Assembly (NCBI GenBank): GCA_959600835.1
Contig: CAUGNQ010000015.1
Coordinates: 1-38,941 of the forward strand
Length of the DNA: 38,941 bases
Direction: 5' to 3'
Origin: an uncultured Collinsella sp.
GTDB lineage: Bacteria > Actinomycetota > Coriobacteriia > Coriobacteriales > Coriobacteriaceae
The number at the start of each line of letters is the position of its first letter. The stretch's first letter is position 1. This document shows positions 1-8,164 of the stretch, one piece after another. The translations under genes and the position numbers were made by a program. A model generated the notes under the pieces. The model was given only the letters and a program-made list of their open reading frames with translations, did no database searches and was not told the origin of the DNA.

Positions 1-171
1 TACTGTCCTGCGCATCACTTAATGCACATAATTTGCTTTCCTGGGCGTGCGTAACCCGCTACAAACTTAATGCCCTCCGGTCCGCCCTGGGAGCCAGGTT
101 GACTAACTAGGGCCCGGCATTCAGAAAAGTCAGTGCAGCAAAATGGCGATGCGGATGGTGCGAATAAGAAA
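1..171. other. Leading intergenic stretch, nothing recognised
   Basis: I see no open reading frame, tRNA or rRNA pattern here. It is the downstream side of the YtcJ-type gene, and the window edge cuts off whatever lies to the left. Confidence 0.4.
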
Positions 172-196
172 GGGGCACGTTGCTGAAACGTGCCCC
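162..196 (-). terminator. Rho-independent terminator of the YtcJ-type amidohydrolase
   Basis: A perfect 10-bp stem (172-181 with 187-196, arm GGGGCACGTT) has a 5-nt loop. Read on the minus strand it is followed by a T-rich run (TTTCTTATT). It lies about 20 bp past the stop codon of the minus-strand gene. Confidence 0.8.
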
Positions 197-215
197 CTAT
201 GAGTGAGGTATGAGG

Positions 216-1865
216 CTAGCGCTCGTAGATTACGTTACCTGCCAGGTAGGTGACCTGGACCTTGGTGGCTTGGAGCTCTTGGGGGTCGATGGTGAGCGGG
301 TTTTGGTCCAGGACTACCAGGTCGGCGTACTTGCCAGGCTCCAAGCTGCCGAGGTTTTGCTCGTCGCCCGCTGCATAGGCGCTGCCCAGGGTGTAGTTGC
401 GCAGAGCCGTTGCTGCATCGATGCGCTCGCTCGGCAACCAGCCGCCCTCGGGCCAGTGGCTTTTGGGGTCCTGGCGCGTGATAGCCGTGTAGAGCACGTT
501 CATGCTGGTAACGGGCGTGATAGGGCTGTCGGTACCGAAGGCTTGGCGAATGCCGCGCTGCTTATAGGTTGCGAACGGCCACATGATGCGGCTGCGCTCC
601 AGGCCCAGATCGCGCTCCGGTCCACCCGGATCGAGCGTAATATGGCAGGGCTGGCTCGAGGCGACCACGTTGAGCTTGCGCAGGCGGTCGATGTCCTCGG
701 GCAGAAGGTTCTCTAGGTGCTCGAGCGTGTTATGGCCGTGCTGGGGCAGGCCGTACAGGTCGGCCGCTTCCTCGAAGATATCCAGCGCGGCATGAATCGC
801 ACCGTCACCAATAACGTGGATGCGTACGGTATGACCGCGCTCCGCGGCCGCCAGAACCAGTTTGCGCATGCGCTCAGCCGGGACCGTCAGACGGCCCCGG
901 TCGCCCGGGAAGCGCGGATTGGTATAGGGCTCGGTGAGATATGCCGTGTGTTCGCTCGACACGCCATCGAAGAACTGCTTAAAACCTGGCGCCGAAAGCA
1001 GCGCGTTGTTCGCGTAACGTACCTGGAGCTCTTCTAGACGCGACTGGTCATCCAGCAGCGTGGGGAACAGATGGGCACGAATGCCCAGCTTGCCGGTCGT
1101 CTGCAGCTTGTCGTAGACATCGTCGCGGATAAAATCACAGCCCAGCATGGGCATGAGCGACATATCGCAGATCGAGGTGATGCCCTGCTCGGCCATGCGC
1201 CTCATTTGATCGGCGTAAGCGCTTGCGATGCGATCTTCGCCCAGCCACTCAAGACAGCGCGGCAACAGCTGCATGGCAGCCGCTTCGTGAGCAATGCCCG
1301 TGAGCTCGCCGTTTGCGTCCTTGTCGTAGCTGCCGCCCGCCGGCGGCTCGCTGTCGCGCGTGACGCCGAGCGCCTCGAGTGCGCGGCTGTTGAGCCACAG
1401 CGTGTGGCCGTCGCCCGAATACATAACGCAGGGACGATCGGGGAATGCCGCATCGAGCGACGCCTTGGTAGGATGCTCGGGCGGGTCCCAACGGTAGTCG
1501 CGCCAGCCCTGCGTCACAACCCAAGCGTCGTCGGGCAGGTCCTGGGAAAACTCGAGCGCGTGCTGTACCAGCGCCGCCTCGGACGTGCCCATATCCATGA
1601 GCATGTACGGCGAGGAACCGACCGAGGTATGGAAGAAGTGCAGATGAGCGTCATGGAAACCGGGGCAGACAAACTGCTCGCCGTAGTCGAGAACCGGCGT
1701 GGCGGCGGGAGCGGCGGCGATCACGTCATCGGGCTTGCCGACTGCGACGATACGGTCACCTGCGATGGCAATCGCCAGCTCACGAGCAGTATCGATGCCG
1801 TCTTGCGCGGTAAAGACGTTCTTGGAGCGGATAATCCGATCGATATGTTGCATGGGCATCCCCAT
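216..1865 (-). CDS. YtcJ-type metal-dependent amidohydrolase
   Basis: This 549-residue protein belongs to the amidohydrolase superfamily (amidohydrolase 3, YtcJ-like), zinc-type hydrolases of C-N bonds whose substrates are mostly unknown. The sequence shows the metal-binding HDAHLH motif at about residues 71-76, just after a PGF turn, the later HVIGDGAIHAALD segment, and a GTDSPITP motif near the C-terminus holding the conserved Asp. No signal peptide is visible, so it should be cytosolic. Three in-frame ATG codons (1865, 1859, 1853) sit within 13 bp and no Shine-Dalgarno clearly separates them; I took the first. The open frame runs on upstream to 3464, but that extension is antisense to the M20 gene and is not real. 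It is divergent from the M20 gene, with 156 bp between them. Confidence 0.85.
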   Translation of the reverse strand: MGMPMQHIDRIIRSKNVFTAQDGIDTARELAIAIAGDRIVAVGKPDDVIAAAPAATPVLDYGEQFVCPGFHDAHLHFFHTSVGSSPYMLMDMGTSEAALVQHALEFSQDLPDDAWVVTQGWRDYRWDPPEHPTKASLDAAFPDRPCVMYSGDGHTLWLNSRALEALGVTRDSEPPAGGSYDKDANGELTGIAHEAAAMQLLPRCLEWLGEDRIASAYADQMRRMAEQGITSICDMSLMPMLGCDFIRDDVYDKLQTTGKLGIRAHLFPTLLDDQSRLEELQVRYANNALLSAPGFKQFFDGVSSEHTAYLTEPYTNPRFPGDRGRLTVPAERMRKLVLAAAERGHTVRIHVIGDGAIHAALDIFEEAADLYGLPQHGHNTLEHLENLLPEDIDRLRKLNVVASSQPCHITLDPGGPERDLGLERSRIMWPFATYKQRGIRQAFGTDSPITPVTSMNVLYTAITRQDPKSHWPEGGWLPSERIDAATALRNYTLGSAYAAGDEQNLGSLEPGKYADLVVLDQNPLTIDPQELQATKVQVTYLAGNVIYER

Positions 1866-1941
1866 CTCTGGCAGGAAATTCAACACCCCCGAGTGTACTC
1901 CCCCGTCTCGGTTACAAAATGCCAAGCGGCAAACGGCAGCT

Positions 1942-1970
1942 TTGCCAGCCCTAGCGGCAGGTGGCATACT
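1942..1970 (+). promoter_or_regulatory. Candidate sigma-70 promoter of the M20 gene
   Basis: A -35 TTGCCA (1942-1947) and an extended -10 TGG-CATACT (CATACT 1965-1970) are separated by exactly 17 bp. They lie 51 bp before the M20 start codon. Confidence 0.55.
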
Positions 1971-2021
1971 GGAGAGAGCCTGTACGATTTTGCGATCAAC
2001 CCAGCAAGGAGCAAATCGATC

Positions 2022-3485
2022 ATGACGAAGACCAAGGCACAGCAGATTATGGCGGCGACCGAGGCTCGCGCGGCAGACGACGTCACCGCGGCCATCCGAG
2101 ATATCGCCGCCGAGTTTGAGCCCTATATCATCAAGCAGCGCCGGCACTTCCATAAGCATCCGGAGCTGAGCCTCGCCGAAGAGCGCACAACCTCCGACAT
2201 CGCCAACCAGCTCGACGCCATGAATATCCCCTATGAGCGCCCCCTTAAGACGGGCCTGGTGGCGACCCTCCGCGGCACCGCACCCGACGCCTACCGCGAG
2301 GACGGCACGCCGCGCCGCCGCATCCTGCTGCGCGCGGATATTGACGCCCTGCCCGTCACCGAGCAGACCGGCGAGGAATTCGCCAGCGTCAACGAGGGCT
2401 GCATGCACGCCTGCGGCCACGACTGCCACATCGCCATGATGCTCGGCACGCTGCAGATCCTGCGCCATATGACCGACGACATCCACGGCGAGGTCCGCAT
2501 CGTCTTCCAGCCCAGTGAGGAAAACGGCCAGGGCGCCAAACTCATGATCGGCACGGGCGTGCTCGACGGCGTCGATGGCGCTTACGCCGCGCACATCTGG
2601 AGCGAGGTCGACGCCGGCACCGTAAGCTGCGAGCCCGGCCCGCGCATGGCCAATACCGACTGGTTCCGCATCGATGTCCGCGGCACCTCGTGCCACGGCG
2701 CCATGCCCCAGCGCGGCCACGACGCCGTCATGGTTGCCGCCGAGATCGTCAATGCCCTGCAGACCATCGTCTCGCGCGAAATCAGCCCCTACGAGCCGGC
2801 CGTCATCACCGTCGGCGAGCTGCATGGCGGCACCGCGCGCAACGTTATCGCCGGCACGGCCTACCTCGCCGGCACGGTGCGCACCTACGGCGATTCGACC
2901 CACGAGGAAATGCCGGAGCTTATGCGCCGCATCGTGGAGCATACTGCGGCCGCCTTGGGCGCCGAGGCAGAGCTCACCGACTACACCATCGCCAACTACA
3001 AGGTCGAAAACGACGCGGGCTCGAGCGAGCGCTGCCGTCAGGCTGTAATTAAGTGTCTGGGCCCCGCCGGCCAAGGCCATTATCGTGGCACGCTTTCGGG
3101 CGAGGATTTTTCGGAGTACCTGCGCCGCGTACCGGGCGTGCTCGCCTTTGTAGGTACGCGCAACCCCAAGATTGGCGCCACGTACGCCCAACATTCCTGC
3201 TTTTACAAGATCGACGAGAGCGTGCTGGCCAAGGGCTCCATGGTGGCAGCCCAGTATGCTATCGACTTTTTGGCCGAGCCCACGCAAGAGGAGCTCGACG
3301 GCCCCGCGATTACCGCGGTCGCCGAAACCAACCCCGACTTGGCCGCCAAGCTGCGCTCTGCCAAGGCCACGGCCGCTGAGGCGCGCGACGCCATGCACGA
3401 TGCTCGCACCGCCCGCCATGCTGCAATCAAGGGCATCCACGATGCGCGGGCTGCCGCTCGCCACGAGGAAAAGCGCGACGAGTAG
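2022..3485 (+). CDS. M20 family amidohydrolase / aminoacylase (AbgB/HipO-like)
   Basis: A 487-residue M20D-type dinuclear metallohydrolase of the kind that removes acyl groups from amino acids or cleaves aminobenzoyl-glutamate; the exact substrate cannot be read from sequence. The catalytic fold starts near residue 32 (QRRHFHKHPELS). Visible metal-site motifs are HACGHD (129-134), SEEN (165-168), His191 in AHIWSE and His391 in QHSC. The lid domain carries GTSCHGAMPQRGHDA (221-235). The ATG at 2022 follows AAGGAGC at good spacing. The usual fold ends near residue 420; another 67 residues form an Ala/Arg/Glu-rich, probably helical tail that most family members lack. Divergent from the YtcJ-type gene, suggesting a shared role in using N-acylated or peptide-like substrates (inference). 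Confidence 0.88.
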   Translation: MTKTKAQQIMAATEARAADDVTAAIRDIAAEFEPYIIKQRRHFHKHPELSLAEERTTSDIANQLDAMNIPYERPLKTGLVATLRGTAPDAYREDGTPRRRILLRADIDALPVTEQTGEEFASVNEGCMHACGHDCHIAMMLGTLQILRHMTDDIHGEVRIVFQPSEENGQGAKLMIGTGVLDGVDGAYAAHIWSEVDAGTVSCEPGPRMANTDWFRIDVRGTSCHGAMPQRGHDAVMVAAEIVNALQTIVSREISPYEPAVITVGELHGGTARNVIAGTAYLAGTVRTYGDSTHEEMPELMRRIVEHTAAALGAEAELTDYTIANYKVENDAGSSERCRQAVIKCLGPAGQGHYRGTLSGEDFSEYLRRVPGVLAFVGTRNPKIGATYAQHSCFYKIDESVLAKGSMVAAQYAIDFLAEPTQEELDGPAITAVAETNPDLAAKLRSAKATAAEARDAMHDARTARHAAIKGIHDARAAARHEEKRDE

Positions 3486-3520
3486 CCGTCACGCCCATCC
3501 ATAACAGCCTGGCTAAAGCA

Positions 3521-3559
3521 AAGCGGGGGCGGACGTTATCTCAACGTTCGCCCCCGCTT
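3521..3559. terminator. Strong bidirectional terminator hairpin
   Basis: A 17-bp stem (3521-3537 with 3543-3559, one G-T wobble) around a 5-nt loop ends the M20 gene and faces the convergent DUF2752 locus. The arms begin AAGCGGGGGCG. There is no long T tract on either strand. Confidence 0.75.
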
Positions 3560-3591
3560 ATGTGTCGACCGTTTTTCTAGCGCGTCCTCCG

Positions 3592-4068
3592 TCACGCCAG
3601 GTAAGAGCGAAGGATGGTGAGCCAGCGTGGGGGTTCGAGGTGGATGATATCGTCGGGAACTCCGGCGGGCGCATAGCCGCCAAAGAGCAGACCGGCATCT
3701 GCCGGATTGATGAGGCGCACGATCCATACGACGACGACCAGCACGCACAACACGGTGACCGCAATGTCGATACCACGCTTTAGCTTGCTCGATGCAACCT
3801 ACTCGAGCACTAACGCGAGCACAAACGCAATCGGCACCACCCTTAACAGCGGATGGTATGCTAAGGCAGCCGCATAATCGAGGCGCAGCGCCGCCAGCCA
3901 CGCCCTCGTCATGCCGCATCCCGGACAAGGAATGCCCGTCATCAATCGAAAAATGCAGCCAATGTCGAGCAGGTAGAGCGCGAGCCAGGCGACAAAGAGC
4001 GCGCCGGTGCAAAAAAGGGCGCGGCGAAGGAGCTCTGCCGTGCCCCTATGTCCCTGGGAGCTGTTCAC
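3592..4068 (-). pseudogene. DUF2752 membrane protein interrupted by an in-frame TAG
   Basis: Reading from the GTG at 4068 (preceded by AAGGGCGG), the frame gives a hydrophobic segment and the DUF2752 signature TGIPCPGCGMTRAWLAAL, then reaches TAG at 3799-3801. In the same frame the next 69 codons remain open and protein-like: a basic loop, a strong second membrane segment (VLCVLVVVVWIVRLI) and a tail LFGGYAPAGVPDD before a TGA at 3592. That is what the intact family should look like, so the TAG appears to be a single nonsense change in a 158-residue protein rather than the natural end. Translation may stop at 89 residues. The GTG is 13 bp past the stop of the zinc-ribbon gene, so the two are probably cotranscribed. 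A sequencing error cannot be excluded. A longer start at 4128 would overlap the upstream gene and is less likely. Confidence 0.75.
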
Positions 4069-4081
4069 GCCGCCCTTATTG

Positions 4082-4690
4082 TTAGGCACGAGCGCCAAGG
4101 CGAGTGTTGTAAGCCGTTGCCATGGCATTGGTATTATTGATGACGATGTTCATAGCGAAGATGGGACCAAGGCCGCACAGGAGCGCGCCGAAGATCTGCC
4201 ACAGAAGAACGGTGGTGCCGTTTTCCTGGAACACCAGGCCGTAGCGAGGAGCGTTGGCCTGCAGGCGGTTGCCAATCTTGTAATACCAGTAGTACGCGTA
4301 GAAGCCGCAGGTCACAAACGATAGAAGGATGAATTCCGCCAGACCCGGCGTGTAATCGCCGTCATCCTGACACAACGTGTTGACGTCGCGTGCCAAGCAA
4401 TACAGGAAGTAGAACGAATAGATACCGCAGGTCACAAGAGAGAGCAGCAGCCAGCCGATCAGGCTGCGGTCAGCCTTAATGGGGCCATAGCCCATCGGAG
4501 CGGATGCGGACTGTTGGGCGTATTGACCGGTGTACTGCTGCTGAGGCTGGGGCGCGGGCTGAATAGCCTGGGCCGGAGCGGGCTGGGGCTGCGGGGCCGC
4601 AGCGGCAGAAGCGGCACCAACGGCGGATCCGCAAACAGGGCAGAATTTGGCATCATCCGAAATGGGAGAACCACAAGTGGGACAGAACAT
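4082..4690 (-). CDS. Zinc-ribbon DUF4234 membrane protein
   Basis: A 202-residue protein of unknown function. It starts with a zinc ribbon (Cys3, Cys6, Cys17, Cys20; MFCPTCG then KFCPVCG), followed by an Ala/Pro/Gln-rich linker to about residue 70. A DUF4234-type membrane region follows, recognised by the pattern SLVTCGIYSFYFLY and its near repeat SFVTCGFYAYYWYYKI, with a last hydrophobic segment near the C-terminus. The start has a good GGAGAGG site. It leads directly into the DUF2752 locus. Its N-terminal ribbon closely resembles that of the next gene upstream (ending at 4886), as if both were built on the same sensor or adaptor module. Confidence 0.8.
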   Translation of the reverse strand: MFCPTCGSPISDDAKFCPVCGSAVGAASAAAAPQPQPAPAQAIQPAPQPQQQYTGQYAQQSASAPMGYGPIKADRSLIGWLLLSLVTCGIYSFYFLYCLARDVNTLCQDDGDYTPGLAEFILLSFVTCGFYAYYWYYKIGNRLQANAPRYGLVFQENGTTVLLWQIFGALLCGLGPIFAMNIVINNTNAMATAYNTRLGARA

Positions 4691-4842
4691 GAGCCTCTCC
4701 TTTTCCTAAGGCGTCGCACGCCTTCAAACCTTACACGTCTACGTTCTCAACAATAGCCGCGACGTTGTTGCGCAACATTGACCAATTTCCGAGAAATTTT
4801 GCTGCAACCGTTTTCCCAGGCATTTTCTTGCTTTCGCAGTAG

Positions 4843-4878
4843 AAAAAGGCACCCCGGGCTCAGTTGCCCAGGGCGCCT
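4843..4878 (-). terminator. Terminator of the zinc-ribbon polytopic membrane gene
   Basis: A 13-bp imperfect stem (4847-4859 with 4866-4878; wobble pairs on the minus strand) has a 6-nt loop and is followed on the minus strand by TTTTTC. It sits 8 bp beyond the stop codon at 4886. Confidence 0.75.
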
Positions 4879-4885
4879 CGACCGG

Positions 4886-6202
4886 CTATTCGGTTTGATT
4901 GTTTTCGGCAGCAGGATTATCGCCCGGCTCATCCGCCGGCGTGGCAACGGCATCCCAATCGGGCTCCGCAGGCGTCGCCTCGGACGCCGGTGCGGGGACA
5001 GGAGCAGGTGCCGGGGCAGAGGCAGGCGCGGGTGCCGGGGCAGGTGCAGGCGCGGGTGCCGGGGCAGGCGCAGCACCAGTGGCTGCCGTGGGATTGAATC
5101 CCGCAGGAGCAGGCTTCTTCTCACCCGGGAGCACAAAAGTCAAAACGTCGTCCTTGTCCTCATCGGCCCATTCGCTTGCATAACGTGCAGCCCAATAGCC
5201 AACGGCACGGTGCTTGAGCATCTTGCCAAAGACCGTAAGGAACACCGTGACGAATGCAATCAGCACCAGGAACAATACGAGCGTGACACCACCGGCGGTA
5301 ACAATCGCCTCGATACCCGTGGGGCGATAGTAATAGCCGTACGCGCCAATTCCGGCGATGGCACCAAAGACAGCTGTCAAGATCCACGTAATGGCGTTGG
5401 AAACCAGGCCCGTCAAAAACTCGGGAAGGAACGAAGCACAGAACAGCTTGGTCTTGTTGTGCTTAAAGGCCGCCCAAACCTTATCGAGCGAAAACGCGCT
5501 CTCGACGCGACCGGTCACCGCAAAGTGCATCACGGCGATGTCGGCGAACATCTTAAAGAAGACACCCAGAATCGCCGAGGCAATCAGAGCCAGGACAAGC
5601 AGGCCGAGCGAACCGAACAGCGCTGCCTCGAGTGCATAGGAGCCGTAATAAGAATACGAGCCCGCGGCGCCAATTACCACGCCCTCCACCAGCGAAAGCA
5701 CTACACCGATAACGGGAATGGCAGCGATAACCTCGAGCACCACCGAGATGACGCTCGAAAAGACTCCGAGACCAAACGACGTGGAGCGCATGAGTGGACG
5801 GTCCATGCCGTCATCGACCTTGAGCGAAAGATCACGTCCCCACTCAATACCAAAGCCGGAACCGCACACGCTCGCAATGCAAGCTGCCAAAAAGCCGATG
5901 GCAGCCGCAATGCCGCCAATAACGGGAATAAACAACACGAGCACCGACACAACGCAAATCAGCGCCGGCAAAAACGCGATTTGGCATACACGCTGAAGCA
6001 CGCCCGGAGTCTTTGTCATATCTTGGAACGCCTGAGCCGTGCAGCCCTTTGGCGCATTCGCCACGGGCGGTTGCGGAACAAACTGCTGAGGCTGAGGCTG
6101 ACCCTGAGGGGCGGAGGCTGCAGCGCCGGCATTGGGGGCACCGCACACGCCGCAGAACTTGTCGTTATCGCCCATGGGGGCGCCACACTGCGAGCAGAAC
6201 AT
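4886..6202 (-). CDS. Zinc-ribbon polytopic membrane protein with Pro-Ala tail (DUF4013-like)
   Basis: A 438-residue protein of unknown function. The N-terminal zinc ribbon (Cys3, Cys6, Cys17, Cys20; MFCSQCG, KFCGVCG) is followed by a Gln/Pro-rich linker and about six hydrophobic segments, several with the IPVIG or IGAYGYYY patterns seen in DUF4013-like families. The C-terminal 70 residues are a PAPAPA repeat and an acidic end. At the DNA level the tail contains two adjacent 24-bp units (5022-5045 and 5046-5069) that differ at one base. I chose the ATG at 6202 because GAAGGG lies 9 bp before it; the ATG at 6211 is too close to that site. The tail could reach out of the membrane; family membership is tentative. 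Confidence 0.75.
   Translation of the reverse strand: MFCSQCGAPMGDNDKFCGVCGAPNAGAAASAPQGQPQPQQFVPQPPVANAPKGCTAQAFQDMTKTPGVLQRVCQIAFLPALICVVSVLVLFIPVIGGIAAAIGFLAACIASVCGSGFGIEWGRDLSLKVDDGMDRPLMRSTSFGLGVFSSVISVVLEVIAAIPVIGVVLSLVEGVVIGAAGSYSYYGSYALEAALFGSLGLLVLALIASAILGVFFKMFADIAVMHFAVTGRVESAFSLDKVWAAFKHNKTKLFCASFLPEFLTGLVSNAITWILTAVFGAIAGIGAYGYYYRPTGIEAIVTAGGVTLVLFLVLIAFVTVFLTVFGKMLKHRAVGYWAARYASEWADEDKDDVLTFVLPGEKKPAPAGFNPTAATGAAPAPAPAPAPAPAPAPASAPAPAPVPAPASEATPAEPDWDAVATPADEPGDNPAAENNQTE
5022..5069. repeat. Two 24-bp tandem units coding the Pro-Ala tail
   Basis: The units 5022-5045 and 5046-5069 begin GCAGGCGCGGGTGCCGGGG and differ only in the last base. Similar degenerate units flank them. 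They encode an AP-type repeat on the minus strand and are likely to vary in copy number by slippage. Confidence 0.7.
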
Positions 6203-6352
6203 CGAAATCATCCCTTCGTATCTTGAGCGAGTCACCTGGATCGCAAACGATGTCTTTGGCATCATTATCACCCAATGTGAGTTCAAATACTCAAAGATGA
6301 CCGATTTGCAAGGTACACGGCGCCAGCAGGCGGTTCGTTGAATGCGTTCGCG

Positions 6353-7375
6353 CTAGTTCGTACCGCGGAAACCCTTGCCGACGATCTCGGAACTGTCGAC
6401 AATCGTGATAAAGGCACCCGGATCGACTTCGCGCGCATAGCGGCGCAGCTGCACGGCCTCGCGACGGCTCAGCACGCTCATGATCACCGTCACGCACTTG
6501 CCCGAGAAGGCACCGTAGCCGCGACTGATGGTCGCCGTACGGTTGAGATGCTTGACGATAAACTCCTCGACCTTAAGGGGCTCGGAACAAATGACCGTGC
6601 AGACCTTACGAAGGTGAATGCTCTCGATGGCCTTGTCGACCACGAGCGTCTTGGCAAACAGGCCGAGCACGCAATACAGGCCGACACGCGGACCATACAA
6701 AAAGGCCGCGATGGCCACGATGCCGATATCAACCAACAGCAGCGCGCGGCCAATCTCGAGCGTGGTGCGGCGCTTGAGGATCATGGCGAGGATGTCTGTG
6801 CCGCCCGTCGAGGCGCCAATATCAAAGACGATGGCGCTGCCGAGCGCCGGCAGTATCACGGCAAAGCACAGGTCGAGCCACATATCGCCCGTCATCGAAA
6901 CATCAGTCGGAATAAAGAGCTCAAAAAACGAAACATAGGCGGACAGCGCAAACGAGGCGAAGACGCTCCACAGGATTGCCTTGCGCTCCAAAAAGATAAA
7001 GCCCAAAACGACGAGAACCGCGTTGATAATCCACATAAAGACGCCGACGGGCAGGGTCGGGAACAGCGTGGACAGAATGACCGACACGCCCGAGGTGCCG
7101 CCAAAAGCAAAGTGATTAGGGGTTTTAAACGCAACGATGGCAAAGGCCGTAAGAATCAGGCCCAGATTGAGCTCGGCGAAAAAGCGCGGGAAGCCCGGCT
7201 CCTGGCTGCGCTTTTGGCCGGCACGCTCGCCGCGCTCAATATCGGTGCGATCAACCACGCGCTCCATCGGCACCACGGGAGGACGATGCACCTCCTCGGC
7301 AGCTCGCGATGCCGCCTCTGCCGCGGCAGCCTCAATTGCCCATGCCTGGCTTTCTGTTTCGTGCTCGTCAGCCAT
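6353..7375 (-). CDS. YitT family membrane protein (DUF161 plus DUF2179)
   Basis: A 340-residue member of the YitT family, integral membrane proteins of unknown transport role. After a charged 65-residue cytosolic N-terminus come five to six membrane segments, with the family hallmarks FGGTSGVSVIL and FDIGASTGGTDILAMIL. A soluble C-terminal DUF2179 domain follows (from about residue 245), including SRGYGAFSG and ending DPGAFITIVDSSEIVGKGF. The start is an ATG with GAGGGG upstream. The long N-terminal extension, rich in Ala and Glu, is longer than usual. It stands alone, with no tight neighbour. Confidence 0.88.
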   Translation of the reverse strand: MADEHETESQAWAIEAAAAEAASRAAEEVHRPPVVPMERVVDRTDIERGERAGQKRSQEPGFPRFFAELNLGLILTAFAIVAFKTPNHFAFGGTSGVSVILSTLFPTLPVGVFMWIINAVLVVLGFIFLERKAILWSVFASFALSAYVSFFELFIPTDVSMTGDMWLDLCFAVILPALGSAIVFDIGASTGGTDILAMILKRRTTLEIGRALLLVDIGIVAIAAFLYGPRVGLYCVLGLFAKTLVVDKAIESIHLRKVCTVICSEPLKVEEFIVKHLNRTATISRGYGAFSGKCVTVIMSVLSRREAVQLRRYAREVDPGAFITIVDSSEIVGKGFRGTN

Positions 7376-7491
7376 TACGGCAACCCCTCGTTAACAATTT
7401 GGAAACAATGCGCCCATTAGGGTAACGCGGAACGCGACGATTGCAACCCCTAGTTAGACGAGCGGTATGCCTACATCGGGGGCATACAAAT

Positions 7492-7529
7492 AACGGCCGG
7501 CCGCACATACATCCGTGCGACCGGCCGTT
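7492..7529 (-). terminator. Hairpin downstream of the asp23-type operon
   Basis: A 15-bp stem (7492/3-7506 with 7515-7529; arm AACGGCCGG, one wobble) has an 8-nt loop. It is about 70 bp past the stop of the minus-strand Asp23 gene. The T tract is weak, so termination is likely but not certain. Confidence 0.55.
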
Positions 7530-7546
7530 TGACGTTTTCGCAGATA

Positions 7547-7585
7547 AAACCTGCCAAAATAAACCTGTCCCTTTTTGGCAGGTTA
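7547..7585. repeat. 39-bp CCTG palindromic repeat, copy 1
   Basis: The outer arms AACCTGCCAAAA and TTTTTGGCAGGTT pair perfectly over 12 bp around an inner AACCTGTCCC. The same 39-bp element recurs in opposite orientation at 12430-12468 and partly at 34433-34455. Confidence 0.7.
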
Positions 7586-7598
7586 CCTTTTTGGTAGG

Positions 7599-8120
7599 CT
7601 ACTCGTGCTGGTTGGTGCGGTGCTCGTACTCCTCGGGGGTGATGACATCCTCGATGCGCAGGTTGACGCCCGCCACCTCAAGGCCGGTCATCGCAGCCAG
7701 ACGCTCGGTCACGCGTGCCTTAACGTCGTCGAAAATCGCGGGCGCGTAGGCGCCGTACTCGATAATGACGGAAATGTTGACGACCACGCGGTTGTCATCG
7801 GTGACCTCGACCGTCACGCCCTTGGTCAGATTCTCGGCACCAAACTGCTCCTGCACAAAGTGCATGAGGTTGCCCTTCATGCCCAAGACGTGCGGCACCT
7901 CGCGGGTGGCCATAGCGACGATCTTCTCAATCACACCGTTGGAATAGGTCAGCGAGTCCTCGGACTCGTCTGTTTCCTCATCGTCCTCGTCCGCATCGTC
8001 GGCGGGTTCGGCCTCGACGAGCGCCTCGTCCTCGAGCGTTACGTCCTCGGCCTCGGCGGTGACGGTCTCGTCTGCCTCGAGCTCGGTATCGGCCACATCG
8101 ACCTTCGTGTTAAAAGCCAT
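7599..8120 (-). CDS. Asp23/Gls24 family envelope stress protein
   Basis: A 173-residue protein. Residues 1-55 are a very acidic, probably disordered extension. The rest is an Asp23 domain: SNGVIEKIVAMATREVPHV, the central VTVEVTDDNRVVVNISVIIEYG strands (two pieces, about 104-125), and the end VAGVNLRIEDVITPEE. In staphylococci Asp23 is a highly abundant cytosolic protein held at the membrane by AmaP; the role here is inferred from that and from the two genes just upstream. The ribosome site AAGGAGG is nearly ideal, which fits abundant production. It is the last gene of a three-gene operon. Confidence 0.88.
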   Translation of the reverse strand: MAFNTKVDVADTELEADETVTAEAEDVTLEDEALVEAEPADDADEDDEETDESEDSLTYSNGVIEKIVAMATREVPHVLGMKGNLMHFVQEQFGAENLTKGVTVEVTDDNRVVVNISVIIEYGAYAPAIFDDVKARVTERLAAMTGLEVAGVNLRIEDVITPEEYEHRTNQHE

Positions 8121-8164
8121 GGTTCCTCCTTATGCCCACCGCACACGCGGCGGTCGAATACATA

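Noticed and set aside
1071..2021. N-terminal extension of the M20 frame
   Set aside because: Antisense to the YtcJ-type gene; the ATG at 2022 has a good ribosome site and promoter.
1866..3464. N-terminal extension of the YtcJ-type frame on the minus strand
   Set aside because: It runs antisense to the M20 gene, has no family similarity, and a natural ATG cluster exists at 1853-1865.
3799..3801. TAG read as pyrrolysine or programmed readthrough
   Set aside because: Nothing in the window (no suppressor tRNA, no stem after the codon) supports recoding; a nonsense mutation or sequencing error is simpler.
4778..6226. Long plus-strand frame of 482 residues
   Set aside because: Shadow of the zinc-ribbon membrane gene, Arg/Gly repeats mirror the Pro-Ala coding repeat.
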